A DNA stretch of 64,000 bases from Anthopleura xanthogrammica. Its lineage: Eukaryota; Cnidaria; Anthozoa; Actiniaria; Actiniidae. This document shows positions 10,982 to 22,158 of this stretch, piece after piece. Below the pieces are notes generated by a model. The model did no database searches, had not been told where the DNA came from, and was given only the letters and a program-made list of their open reading frames with translations. Made by a program: the position numbers and the translations under genes. Position 1 is the first letter of the stretch; the number at the start of each line of letters is the position of its first letter. The stretch is taken from assembly GCA_964019055.1 (NCBI GenBank), contig OZ025206.1, forward strand, positions 2,481,001-2,545,000. The letters are read 5' to 3'.

Positions 10982-11101
10982 CAGGGGTGTAGCCAGGATT
11001 TTGTGTGAGGAGGGCCCAAAACCCGTTTTCAGAACAACAACCAAAAAAACCGGCCAACATGATGGAGGAGGGGGTATGGGCCCCCTCTGGCTACGCCCCT
11101 G
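10982..11101. mobile_element. 120-bp MITE with CAGGGG(T/C)GTAGCCAG termini
   Basis: Terminal inverted repeats: CAGGGGTGTAGCCAG at the left end and CTGGCTACGCCCCTG at the right end. Internal sequence is GC-rich with no coding capacity. A CAG start is common in hAT-type elements. Flanks (TGACAAAA / TAAAAGGT) share only AAAA, so an 8-bp target duplication is not clear. Confidence 0.75.
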
Positions 11102-11205
11102 TAAAAGGTGCTTTTTACTCACTACCTCACAAGCCCGAGCAAACACTCCAAGAGCGTCCGGTCCGCTAATATTGGTAAAGCTTCTTTGTTGTTTAGAAAT
11201 AATAG

Positions 11206-11344
11206 AGTGCAAACAAAATATCCGTGAAATACAAATTACTAAATAGTACAAAATAGTGCTAATTAAACAATAGAAAACAATAGAATTTTCACAAAATTGC
11301 ACTATTTAGTATAACTAATGTTTCACGGATATATTGTTTGCACT
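11206..11344. repeat. Foldback element, AT-rich
   Basis: AGTGCAAACAAAATATCCGT at the left is mirrored by ACGGATATATTGTTTGCACT at the right, with one mismatch and a further paired block, ACTAAATAGT/ACTATTTAGT. No coding capacity. It directly abuts another foldback at 11346, and the outer TTTAGAAATAATAG (11192-11205) is mirrored at 11436-11449. This suggests insertion of one foldback into another. Confidence 0.7.
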
Positions 11345-11345
11345 G

Positions 11346-11439
11346 TAGTAGTATTGGTAATGATAATTAGACTGAATCAGCGTTTCACACGAGCAATGTC
11401 ACATTTATAATAGTCTAATTATCATTACCAATACTACTA
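11346..11439. repeat. Perfect 28-bp inverted repeat with 38-nt loop
   Basis: TAGTAGTATTGGTAATGATA plus ATTAGACT (11346-11373) is the exact reverse complement of 11412-11439. A perfect arm implies a young insertion or gene conversion between arms. Confidence 0.8.
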
Positions 11440-11449
11440 TTATTTCTAA

Positions 11450-14110
11450 ATAAAAAAACACACACAAAAGAATTCGTACATTTTTTGTTCCAACAGCACG
11501 AGATTTCGAAAATGTCGAAAATGTTCGTTATAGTTAAAACTTCTATTGACGAACGCATGTAGCATGAGATATCGATGTTCTCGTTTTAGCATATCTTTAT
11601 AGGTTGTACCGCATGAATTTTACACCTTTCTGCAACGAGACTGCACTTGACCCCCAAAAAATACCAAATAAGGCATGCACGAGATTTGCATTCCGGCATG
11701 ACTCTTACCTCAATCGTATCGACGCTATAAACCAATCGAATTACAGTATTCACGTGCACCATCGCATGATTCCTTGATGGTGCGATACGATTGGACGAAA
11801 TGGAGTGATTGACAGCAAAAGTTTGATAACCTTCGCTTGCATATGATAATTCAGAGTCATTCACAGAACGGGCTCTGATGGTACAGTTGGATGAAAAATG
11901 GTAAGTTTACAAGTAAAAACCTTTCATTTCAGAACAGTTATAAACTTCTTGTAAATAATATTATTATTCTAGAAGGAATTGGTTATGAGTTTAACCTAAA
12001 TATTTCAAAAATTGAACGTTTACTGATAAACGAAACTGCCAAAGTTTGGAAGTTCACGGTTTGAATTCTTTCTCAGCTCTTGGACTGACTACGAGTTCAA
12101 TGTAACCAAAAGCTCTTGTAGTTCTCTTACAGTTCTCGAAAAGAAGTTAAATTGCTTTAAATGTCGGTTTTTACTTGGTTGTGTGGAAAACTTTTCACCA
12201 GTTTTATATTTGAGTTAACACAAGCACGTTTTATCTTCCATTCCAGGTACATATGGCCTCAAGCAAGTTCCATGAAAGTGTCGTTTGGTCAACTCAAAGA
12301 GTCATTCATTGTTAACACATGATGACTGTATCCTATACTCGCTATATGTCTGTGTTTGTCTGTAAATAATATTCATGTTGACACACGATTGATTCTTGAG
12401 CAAGTCCTAAAAATTGTTTCCCCCAAAAAATATTTCATTGTTGTCACTTTTGAATTTATGTTTCGCTTTACTTGCTCGGGGTATCAGTGTCTTGTTAGGG
12501 AGAGGGCAGATGGGTTGTTCCTAAATCGAATATGGAACACTAAAAATATCTTTTGACCTGCAATAAGCATTACTAAAACATTTGATCCACAAATTTTGGT
12601 TCTACGTCTATTGCAAGTCAAATAACACTAGGACTAGGTTAGGATTAGCAGGGCTTTGAGTACGCGAAGCCCTGTATAGGAAAAGCTACCACTTGTGAAT
12701 CTAGGTGGGGTTTAGTGGTTTTTGACTGGCTTTGCCAGGGTCAATTGGCCAATCTTAGGTTAGCTTTTCAATTAGGCAACGTTGGACATCACTGGAGACG
12801 ACCTGGATCAACGAATCTACTCTCTTTTCTCTCAAATGCGTCTGTGTTTTGATTTAGATAGCTGGAGGATTTGTTATTATATTTAAGCAGTGCTGGTCGG
12901 TTTGTTCACATTCCCCAACACACACAAACTTAAACTGCGGTTAGCTAGGTCGGTCTTTCGATTCTTAGTTTAGCGCCGGCCAGTATTATGTGACACGAGT
13001 GAACGGCCACTCTTTCTCTCCACGATAGCGAGGGGGAAAGTGACTGGTTGCTTGGTTACCTGCAACATCAATAACTTTGGCACAGTCAAGGTTTGACCAA
13101 GGTCTTGTTTTTGGGTTCCCTTTTGTCGGCTCTGTAGTCACGAACGGAAAAGGGGCGGCGGAGCAGGCAATAGGGAGCCTGGAACCTGGTCTTGGATTAT
13201 GAAAAAAAAAATGTACCATTCTTGTGGTATCTAAATTTAAGATTGGCATTTCGTTTACTAAACGGTTGAAATTTAAAAGTTTGGCATCAATTTGGGTTAT
13301 CCTTCATTTCGTTCATCCATCCTTTTTCCTTCCTTTCTTTCACTCATTTGTTTTCGGAACAACAAACCTTGGCTACATGTGTCATTGAAATAACAGTCCT
13401 CCAGAGCTTAGCGTATTACTAACTTAGTTCACCGAATGTCACGACAGTATCTTTTTTCTGTGGTACGTCGTGGCATTCAACTTGCCTTGCAGTGTACAGA
13501 GAACAGCCAAACTTGGTTGTGAGCCCGCGATAGATTTCAGTGGTAGCTTCTTAGCCTAGAGTTCACTAGAATTTTCTATTACTATTATTTATATTTATTA
13601 TTTATTATTCATGTTTATTATTGTTGTCTTTCAATGTTTGAATCAATATAAAATGTTGATACAAATATTGATAATTGTTCACAGCAAATGTGTTCAATTC
13701 TCTCTCGATGTTTTGTTGTCAAAACACGGGGCTCAAAATATTGTTGTTCTTGAAGAACAGCAATCATAGAATTTATCTAAGTTAATTACTTTGCATAGTT
13801 CCTCTTATTTTGGCCCGGTTTTCGAGGTTTTTCGGTTTTCCCTAGGTTTTTTCGATTTCAGATAATAGTTTTCGATATTTACGTTACTACTTCGGTATTT
13901 CTAGGAATATATTGCATGTTTAGTGTGTGTGTGTGAGCGAGCATGTTTGCAATATGTACGACTATCATAAGCTTCGATACCATAGCTCATTTATAATCAT
14001 TACGAGTCATTGATTAATTTAATAATGCTGAAGTTGTCAAGATTTTTTTTGTTGTTGCTAGATTAGAACTCAATGATTGTATAGACAATTTTTTCATAAC
14101 TGTAAAGTAT
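11450..14110. other. Intergenic, no gene recognised
   Basis: AT-rich non-coding DNA. The longest open frames (for example 11586-11864 on the minus strand and 12356-12556) have no codon-like bias or recognisable motif. A short hairpin, AGGGCTTTGAGTACGCGAAGCCCT, lies at about 12651-12674, in a stretch that reads like a dispersed repeat. Nothing else can be supported. Confidence 0.5.
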
Positions 14111-14228
14111 ATATATATTAATAAACTTTATGCTTTCCTTATGGTTTATCTAATAACTACAAATGACAGTTTCAATAAAGTTTCATGCATTTTGTGTTGT
14201 ATGGTTGTGGGTTTTTGGCCGGGTCCTT

Positions 14229-14346
14229 GGATATTCCCGAGCCGGTGGTCGTAAGTATTGTACCGTGGGTTTTCTGATCTATGGGTACTCTTTAATGAGC
14301 TGGTTGCACAGCTCGCTTACTTCTGTTGAGATCTCGTGGAATATCC
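14229..14346 (+). ncRNA. Candidate structured RNA, copy 1
   Basis: The ends pair: GGATATTCC(C)GAG with CTC(GT)GGAATATCC. Inside are stems GTAAG/CTTAC, GTACC/GGTAC (extended by GTGGG/TCTAT with G-U pairs) and GAGCTG/CAGCTC around GTTGCA. The whole 118 nt therefore closes as one multi-branched fold. It does not match spliceosomal U snRNA, 5S, SRP, tRNA or Y RNA sequences as I know them, nor H/ACA layout. No family assigned; the strand is assumed from the direction written, and the complement would fold similarly. Confidence 0.4.
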
Positions 14347-14511
14347 ATCCCTTTTAATTTAGCTTCGGCCATTTTTCGATCAATTACTCTTACCTTACAC
14401 GATATTACTAATAAACTTTATGGTTTTTTGTGATTTATTTAATAATTATAATTGGCAGTTTTATAAATAAAGTTCATTCTGTGTTGTGTAATTGTGGGTG
14501 TTTGGGTCCTT

Positions 14512-14628
14512 GGATATTCCCGAGCCGGTGGTTGTAAGTACTGTACCGTGGGTTTTCTGACCTATAGGTGCTCTTAATGAGCTGGTTGCACAGCTCGCTT
14601 ACTTCTGTTGTGATCTCGTGGAATATCC
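14512..14628 (+). ncRNA. Candidate structured RNA, copy 2
   Basis: Second copy, 117 nt. Changes relative to copy 1 tend to keep pairing: GGGTAC becomes AGGTGC opposite GTACC (A-U to G-U), and TCTAT becomes CCTAT opposite GTGGG (G-U to G-C). The GGATATTCC outer stem and the GAGCTG/CAGCTC hairpin are unchanged. Function unknown. Confidence 0.4.
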
Positions 14629-14640
14629 TTCCCCTTATTC

Positions 14641-16140
14641 GTTTCAATTTCGGCTACTGATTTTTCGACGCTCGCTCTTTCTTTGTAGGAAAACTTGTAC
14701 TAACTGTTCAATTTTCCGTTTCAGCGATATTAAAACTTTGTTTTTCTCGTTTCAGAAATGCTGATAGTTTCTTTTCCTTTCAGGGGGGTTCTTGATACTA
14801 ACCTTTCTCTTTTCTCGATGCAGATTGCGAATTTACGTCAGTTTTAAGCTACGCATGCGCAGAAGTTTAATAATTTTGGCTAAAATATGGTGTAATTTTT
14901 TTACCTTCATTGCGGAAAAAATGTTTAGTTTCTCAATTGTAAATATGCAACGTTGTCAATAAGGCTCTAACATTTTTTTGGTTAGTTAGATTCTTGTATA
15001 GTTAGTCACTGACTGTTGTAAAAAAACTCAGTTCAATAAAATTATCAGACTTTGTGTTGACTTTAGTTACATCTTTGCCGTCTCCTTTCTTCATATTTTG
15101 TACTAATTTTTAGATTCCATTCTCTTTCAGGTATTTACTTATTTTTTCTTTACTTCTTTCAGACAAAAAGGCGCACTGCTGTGCTAGAGTGAGAGAAACC
15201 TTTTTCAGACTAAGAGTCTACACTATTGTTATATAGAGCGTATAGTTTCAGGAGATAAAAACAATTTTTTTACTTTACTTTCCAAAAACTGAAAATCGTT
15301 GTTAAAATTGAATTGTACTGTGTTGAATTGAGTACTAATTTTTTCATTTCGTGCAAAATTTTCTGAATTGAATTTCTTTTGCATTCCAAACCTTTAAAAA
15401 ATTTTTTTTAAATTGCGTTTTCTTCTTTATTTTCAGGAAATTTTAGCCCTCTGCACTAAGTTTAATTTCCAGCTGCTACAAGACTGACGAGTTTTTAGAG
15501 GTTTTCTGGTATTATTTTGATCGTGTTTTTGTAGTTTTGTTCATCAACAATCCACTAATCTTTCTTTCTTTCTTTCATGTTTAATTTTTGTTCACAGGTC
15601 AGCATCACACTAACCTACCTCCTAAAAAGACTGTTCAGCTGAAACTTCTGGCTTCTTTTCGGTAATTTTGAAAACTTCTATCGATTGTTGTCCGTGATTT
15701 GCATCATCTTCACTAAACACTAACGTGGGTGTGTCTTTCTTTCTTTCAGATTCAAGTTATGGAGTGTCTTCTTCATGGTTTCCTTCAGCCCATAAACCTT
15801 CACTCAACTAAAACACTGTACCGGTCGTAAAGCTACACTGGTTAAAACTAAATTCTAAACTTAAACCAAACTAAAGTCTAAACTAATAAAATATAACTCT
15901 ATATATGAAACTAAACTCTAAATTAAAGTAAGCTAATCTCTCTAAACTGTACAACGTTGTGTTCTTTTTACGTTTTCAGGTTATGGAGTTCTACCGAGTA
16001 AAGATGTCAATGGCTAGACGATCTTCACCTTCAAGTCTTGTTTGATTTTGCTCACTTTTTTGTTATCCTATAATTACATATGTAAAAAACTGTTCCGTTG
16101 TAAAAACAAGTGATGTAAAATTCAGCAATAAAAAAGAGGC
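14641..16140 (+). other. Acceptor-rich stretch, possible spliced non-coding transcript
   Basis: Several strong polypyrimidine-AG sites occur on the plus strand: TTTATTTTCAG at 15437, TTTTTGTTCACAG at 15599, TTTCTTTCTTTCAG at 15750 and TACGTTTTCAG at 15979. Poly(A)-like AATAAA sites are at about 15036 and 16125. No long open frame links them. Two of the sites are followed by GTTATGGAGT within 10 nt. A spliced non-coding host transcript downstream of the structured RNA pair is possible but unproven. Confidence 0.25.
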
Positions 16141-16930
16141 ATAAAGTCTCGTTTCATGATTTAGTGTTTAGAATATTCCATTTACACTTTAAATCGTACA
16201 TCTATTTCAAAAAAGGTTGGAGAAGTTTTTGTTGCATGTTGCTCATGGGCCGCGGAGCACCCTAAAAAGTGGTGGGACTATAGAAGAGACTAGTATAGGA
16301 AAACGTGGTGGAGCTTAAGATTGGGAAATATAAGATACTAGTATGGGAAAAGTGGTAGGGCTACAGCAATACTAGCCCCTTCCCTCGCGCTTTCCCTTTT
16401 ACTTAATGCATGTTTCATGTTGCTTAAGAAGCTTGAAATTTATTAGACTATATTCAAATGTTAATATTGTCAGCACAGAAGAAAATATGCTGGAAAAACT
16501 TGTAGATAAAGTTATGGTAAAATTCCATATTGTTACTATGACCTTTTGCTGCTCAAATTCACATCACTCGTACTGCATTTTGGGCTTGACATGCAACTTG
16601 GAACAAGCATTTGGAGGACAAAAACAAAAGAATTTCAATCTCCTGAGAATTAGAAAACTATTGTTTTGTCCTCCAAACTGAGCAATTCTGAAGCGCTACA
16701 AGGGGTCTTTAGCCTCGCTATCAAGTCTGAATTTCAAAATATCGAACACGTGTGGCCTATTGTGCAATCTAGGCTCTGTACGTAGTAAAGAGCTTGCACG
16801 TCAAGTTGTATACGACAGATTATTTATGCCCAGAATGCGCGCAACGCTGCCTGGCGCCTGCAGAATCAAGAAATCAAGATTTTCTTTCCTACATTGCGCG
16901 CAGCGAGTCTCTTTGGAAGAAGAATCAAAA
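16141..16930. other. Intergenic, no gene recognised
   Basis: Non-coding apart from a diverged member of MITE family 1 (16546-16709, listed separately). The open frames at 16406-16681 and 16760-16972 cross the MITE and the start of the minisatellite and show no protein motif. Confidence 0.45.
16546..16709. mobile_element. MITE family 1, diverged copy
   Basis: Shares with 41703, 47222 and 62686 the block TTGGAGGACAAAA...TTTTGTCCTCCAAA(C/T)TGAG and the terminal AGCGCTACAAGGGGTCTTT. The left end has decayed. Confidence 0.6.
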
Positions 16931-17300
16931 ACTAGATTTAAGATTGCGCAAAAAAGATTTCAAGAACTATAATTCTAAAATTGTGCGAGAAATAATTCAA
17001 GCACTATAATTTTAAGGTTGTGCGCAAAAGATTTCGAGAACTATAATTTTAAGGTTGTGCGTAAAAGATTTCGAGAACTATAATTTTAAAATTGTGCGAG
17101 AAAGACTCAAGCACTAATTTAAAGATTGCGCACAAAAGTTTTAAGAACTATAATCTTAAGGTTGTGCGAGAAAGACTTCAAGCACTAATTTTAAGATTGC
17201 GCACAAAAGATTTCAAGAACTATAATTTTAAGGTTGTGCGAGAAAGACTTCAAGCACTAATTTTAAGATTGCGCACAAAAGATTTCAAGAACTATGCTAA
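16930..17300. repeat. 36/72-bp minisatellite
   Basis: Monomers of about 36-38 bp alternate between AAGGTTGTGCGAGAAAGACT...CAAGCACTAATTTT and AAGATTGCGCACAAAAGATT...CAAGAACTATAATTTT, giving a 72-bp dimer in the distal part (AAGGTTGTGCG at 17158 and 17230). A decayed trailing copy is at 17425-17475. The 17092-17349 open frame is produced by the repeat. Confidence 0.85.
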
Positions 17301-17479
17301 AAATAAGCTCGCAATTCAGCACCTTGTTAGCTCAATGAACCGAAAATAGCACTTAAATGACGACAACAAAAACACATAAAACGCTTTTTAAGTTCTAATA
17401 ATTACGTTTTTTCAAACTTTCTCAAAAAATTGCGCGTAAAAGATTTCAAGCACTAATGTTAAGATGGCACACAAAAGAT

Positions 17480-20040
17480 ACAATCTAGAAAACACTTCTG
17501 CATCGCTGTTGACGAAATGAAATTTTAAAATGTGTAACATCACTGCCCAGGATATTGTGATGTTTGTTTGTGGAGTTGTAGCCTTGTTGCCATGCCAGCA
17601 CCGCTCACTGCGCGCTTAAGAAACGGAGTTCTACAGGGCTTCGTGATGTCAAGTTTAAAAAGCCATTACGTACCTCAGGTATCAAACCGATTTGAAGGAA
17701 AACGCTCAGGTGCTTGTGTTTTAATGGAGACTTCAGAAGCCCAAGAGCTTCTTCAGGGCTCGTTTTCTAAGATATTTTTTTGATTTCCCATCAATCAGTG
17801 ATTAAATTATACTGTAACTGAGACTGAACACTGAGCTTGAGCTTGGCCTGTGGACCTTTTTCCCACGCGCAGTGGTACCGCGGCGCGAAGAAAAATTTGC
17901 GTGAAAGCAAAATCCATTCCTCTCTCCGTCCGCGATCGTTATATTTATTTCAGTGTTATCTAGAAAACTACCTAGAAATAATAATATCATGACTTGCTTA
18001 TACAGTTTCTCTCGTAAAAGATAATTGAATATGTGATAAAATTATAAGACGCTACAAGAAACAATAGAATCTTTTCACCTTCAAGTACTATTCTTCTAGT
18101 CGTGAAGGAGTAAGATGATGCGTGAAAATAAACACAATCACAACTTTCTCTTTTGTTAGGTAATTTTACCCTTTGTTTCCCTTTGTTTGAGCGAATTTTA
18201 GTTGATATTTTACTATGAAAATTGACAAAACAACAAAACAATATTCATATAATTTTCATTGGGTGAAAGTCAGCCTAACATGTCTAACTAGCTGTATTAA
18301 GGTGATCTTTCTAATACCGACCGTACGTTTCATTCTTACTTCGAGACTTTTACTCTCTCCTCTTTTTAAAATAGTTCAACAAAGATTGCCACTGCTCATC
18401 CACTATCCTCGTGTTCAAAATGACTGTTTGAAAACTGTCTGATTTTTCCTGATCCATCAGAGATCCATCTTCTGCTTTATACGATAGTTTATAAGTTTAA
18501 ATGACCATAGCTAGGAATGAGCCACGAAAGTGTTTATAAAACTGTAAAAGTTCTGGAAATAAAGAAGGAGTTTATCCATAACGAAAGTATAACCTTTATA
18601 AAAAATATACTGGTTAACAGCTAGCAAGTATTCTTCATTATTCCTTTTTTACTCCGACGAAGGACTAGCGTCCGAAACGTCAGTAAGTGATCTTTCTTAT
18701 TTTTTACGGTGTAAAATTTATCTTTTTATCACAACTCTTCATTATTCATTGATTTTAACTGTCATTATCGCGACTGAAATGGGCAGACCGCGCGCAAACA
18801 AGGTATTTGGCTCGGCCCTGCTTCGCTCGTTCCCAACAATGAACACTATGGCTTAATGGCTAGGTTCGAGTCTAGAGTTTGTGTTTTTCGAGGTTTTAGT
18901 TTGCGCGCAGTAATTTTTCATCGTATAAGTATATGGTGTATAAAAGTATAGATGTAAAGCCGTGGTGTAAATTCTTTACATCACAGATAAACGACCTGCC
19001 AAGTTATGGTAGTGCGGACTAATTCAGTTGAAAAAGAGAAAGAAAACAAAAGAAAACTAACGATCGATTAAACTAGTTTGAGCTGCGTCAGTGTATGAAG
19101 CACACAGAATAATAGAATGATATACAGAGTAAGTATCGTGTAATAGGAAGGACCTAATAGCAGGCATGACTAATACTTCTAACACATTGATTTCCGGTTC
19201 AGCATCAGGCAATTAATTCTGTATTTTGTAGTATTTTCTTTTTTTAAGGATTTAAAAAAAATCATTTTAAAATAAGAGAAAATTCGCTCTGGTCGGGCGC
19301 ACGCGGCAAAATTTGCCATCCATAATTCGGAAAAAGTTTTTTGGAAACGGAATTTATGAGATTGCCTTAACTTTGAAGGGTTTGCAACATCTTTTTTTTA
19401 TAGTCATTGTTAATCGAATTTGAGATGATGTCACTGATCGGATCTAACACTTCTTTAAAAACCCTTGATTTCCGATCAGGCACTGTCGGCAGATGACTTC
19501 TTGTTAAACTTAATTAAGCTCCTTCTGGTGAGATCAAGACATGCAATAATTGCATTGTAACTGCAGCGCAAACCAGGAAGTTACGATTTTAGTAAAGCGG
19601 ATTGCGGAAGTCAGACTGAACCACCATTACCTAGTTACGCAACGATAATTAAGTTGCGCACTCTTAAGATACTGGTCTATTTCGAAAAAAATTTGTATAG
19701 TTGTAATCAAATCCAAATTTTTAAAAACGAATCTTTCGTAATTCATAAACCCGTGAGAAAGGAAATGATCCCAGAGGAAAGGAATGTTTGCCAAAATATT
19801 TTAAAGGCAAAAGCGTTTGTCGATTTTATATAAGAGTTACACCGGCGTTCTGAAAAATCATCTAAACTAAGTTTGTTCTGCGCGCATAAGTTTTTTCAAA
19901 AATGTTTTTTAACAGGACCAACTTTCTTAAAAAAACAAAATTATTAGCAATTTTTATCTTTAGCTTTAAGTGTTTTGATTTTATTGAAAACTTTTGAAAG
20001 TGTTATCACTTTTGGAAACAATGGTTAAAGAAGGTGTAAA
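17480..20040. other. Intergenic, no gene recognised
   Basis: AT-rich non-coding DNA upstream of the homeobox gene. The open frames at 17568-17783, 17802-17990, 17987-18241 and 18215-18442 are unrelated to known motifs and unlikely to be genes. A short block at about 18650-18685 (ACTCCGACGAAGGACTAGCG) resembles a dispersed element remnant. Nothing more can be supported. Confidence 0.45.
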
Positions 20041-20044
20041 CGCA

Positions 20045-20189
20045 GTAAACAATAGGTACATCGCTTGGAATTATCCGAGCGTGTGAGTGACAAGCTTCAT
20101 GTAAACAACTTTAATTGTGACGTGAGGTTTGGTATTGTTTAGTAAAAGAACCCAGTTATCCCACCCACTTTGGAGAAGGAGTATAAATA
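20045..20189 (+). promoter_or_regulatory. Promoter of the homeobox gene: TATA box with forkhead-like and homeobox-like sites
   Basis: TATAAATA at 20182-20189 lies about 28 nt before an initiator-like TCAGCAC (near 20210) and 91 nt before the ATG at 20280. Upstream are GTAAACA at 20045-20051 and TGTAAACA at 20100-20107 (forkhead-type core) and TAATTG at 20112-20117 (homeodomain core). TATA and start spacing are as expected for a focused RNA polymerase II promoter; the factor sites are inference from core motifs only. Confidence 0.6.
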
Positions 20190-20279
20190 GGGATTGGATT
20201 TCTGCAGTCAGCACAGATCACTCAGATCACCACTGCAATAACAGCGAACGAGAATCAGTTACAACATAAGCGATCGAAG

Positions 20280-21210
20280 ATGAAATCTAAATCCGCAAAG
20301 CGAAATCCAGAATCCGACAGCGAAAACTCACAACCTCGTAAGTATATTAAATCATTTAACGGTTCTTAACCTGATTACAGAACCAAATTGGATTTGATCT
20401 AACGTGGGAAGACTGTCTACATGTGTTCCTGCAACTCGGACTAACTTTTTTTGCTCTTTTCAGAAAACCGAAATCGTCAAAGGCGTAAAAGAACTTTCTT
20501 CACGGACAAACAACTCGACCGCCTTGAGGAAGTTTTCCTGAAAGAAAGATTTCCTGGCATTACAACGAGAGAGGATCTGACTGAAGAACTCGGCATCAAA
20601 GAAGATAGGATTCAGGTATAAATCTCTCCGATCCTATGAACGTGCTAGTTTATAGCGAGCTTCAACTCCTTATCATTGAACTTATGTGAGTTTTTTTCTT
20701 TGAATGCAGGTTTGGTTTCAGAACCGTCGTGCCCGCTGGCGTAAACGAGAAATCAAGAACAAGCCCGCCCCAACAGCTGACAAAGTCCAGCCAGCCACAG
20801 CGTGGCCAGAAAACAGTTTTCCACCACATCCTCAGACGATCACCGGGTTCACCTCACTCCTACCGTTCGCTCCCTGGACATTCCAAGACGAGGATTCAGT
20901 AAATCCAGTCTTTCCGTTCACGAATCCACTGACTTACAACGCCCTACAGTTTCCTCTACCTTCAATTCTGACTTCAGCCAACAGTAAAACAAGCTCGGCC
21001 AGCTCTTCGCCAAACCATCCCTCACCAACAGAATCAGAGTCAACTTCAGTCAAGACTCGCAAAGAATCAGAACGCAAAGACTGTAGGTTCAGCGAAAATC
21101 CTAGAAGTTGTGAGGTAGTGTCTTCCTCTTATTTAGGTCGCAGTACTCATAGCATAGATGAATATAATGCTGCAATCGGGTTATTGAGCGTGTTTGAACG
21201 ACAGGACTAA
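20280..21210 (+). CDS. PRD-class (paired-like, Q50) homeobox transcription factor
   Basis: Three exons: 20280-20337, 20464-20615, 20710-21210 (711 nt, 236 aa), with consensus GT-AG junctions in frame. The homeodomain spans about residues 25-84, from QRRKRTFFTDKQLDRLEEVF through IQVWFQNRRARWRKRE. It shows the invariant L16, F20, W48, F49, N51 and R53, with Gln at position 50. An intron falls between homeodomain residues 46 and 47, the classic site in PRD-class genes. There is no paired domain. The C-terminal 150 residues are Ser/Thr/Pro-rich and low in recognisable motifs, with no OAR tail that I can see. Expected role: nuclear, DNA-binding regulator at TAAT-type sites. Exact orthology is not assigned; aligning it in a PRD tree would settle it. 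Confidence 0.92.
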
Positions 21211-21359
21211 ATTGTTAAGATTCTTAGAATTTTTTATCGTCATATGTACTCCATTGAGAAGTGTTTATTTAGCAAATGTTCTATACGATCACTAGTGTTT
21301 TTTATTGTTCGTTGTTATTCTATCAGTTTTGTAAACAAACTTTTTAAAAGTTGTTGAAT

Positions 21360-21365
21360 AATAAA
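21360..21365 (+). terminator. Poly(A) signal of the homeobox gene
   Basis: AATAAA 150 nt after the stop codon, in an AT-rich 3' UTR of about 160 nt. Confidence 0.6.
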
Positions 21366-22158
21366 GAGTTTTAAATCGATAAACTTGATGTGATATTTGT
21401 GTTAAGGTAACAGGATCGATTTTACAATTGTATGCGCCGAGCACATGGGTGGGTAGTAAGATGGTAAGGACATTAAGAAAGCAGCACCAACAAAACATTT
21501 TTATAACAACCGAAATGAATAAAAGCAAAAAAAGAAAACTACCCTAGAAAAATGAAGTCAAGAAACACGCGGGAAAACCTTGAATAGAAAAGAGTTTTAT
21601 ATTTGTCAGAACTCTTTTCTCGAGAATTGGTCTCAAACGTATGATACTCACTCATAATTAAGGTAAACAACTAAAGGTCTGTTTGATGATCTTGAAGCTT
21701 ATTTTTTAAGTGCTATACAAATCTCGCAGATCAATAAGCATAGCTTCAGCTCCAGTATCAGCTGTAATGGAACAATATATCGGACTAGAAAATGAAATGG
21801 ATTCACGTCGACCTGTCTCCCAGGGTCTGTCTAAAAGATTTTGCAGACTTTCATCAAGGCTTTTTTCATTTTAACTTTTGTTAATTTCCTGGATATATTT
21901 TATTCTCAAGAACGGCAAGGCTACCCCCCTCCCCCTCCCCGCCCACAAGTACAATGACCCCCATCCCAGAATGCATTGAGACAACAACATCACCATCGAA
22001 CGTTTGATCTGATCAACATTAGGGAATAGAAAAGTCTTTAACCCTTAAATTAATGCTCATAGTAGCTTGATCTTCTCAATAATAGATCGAGAAAGTACGT
22101 ATTTTAACTTAGCTTCAAGAAATGATTGATTAGCCTGAATTCTAGCGATGGAATCACC
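21366..22158. other. Intergenic spacer between homeobox and sorting nexin genes
   Basis: About 790 bp without a supported gene. It contains a C-rich run (CCCCCCTCCCCCTCCCCGCCC at about 21927-21945) and must contain the SNX promoter, but no TATA box is evident upstream of 22159. Confidence 0.4.

Larger units (their letters stand above)
14121..14640 (+). repeat. Tandem duplication (about 285 bp x 2) carrying a structured RNA candidate
   Basis: The segment from ATAAACTTTATG at 14121 recurs from 14411. Similarity is highest over the 118-nt cores and weaker over the flanks. The flanks share (A/T)AAAGTT(C/T)AT...TGTGTTGT(A/G), perhaps upstream control sequence. See the two core entries. Confidence 0.75.

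Noticed and set aside
11001..11246. 81-codon plus-strand frame
   Set aside because: It starts inside the 120-bp MITE and runs into the next foldback; there is no protein-like content.
14229..14628. Assignment of the structured pair to U1, U11, U12, SRP, Y or H/ACA RNA
   Set aside because: None of the signature boxes or stem orders of those families could be found; left unassigned.
18650..18690. Possible Penelope-type retroelement remnant (GACGAAGGACTAGCGTCCGA)
   Set aside because: The motif is too short and no reverse transcriptase or GIY-YIG frame is present nearby.
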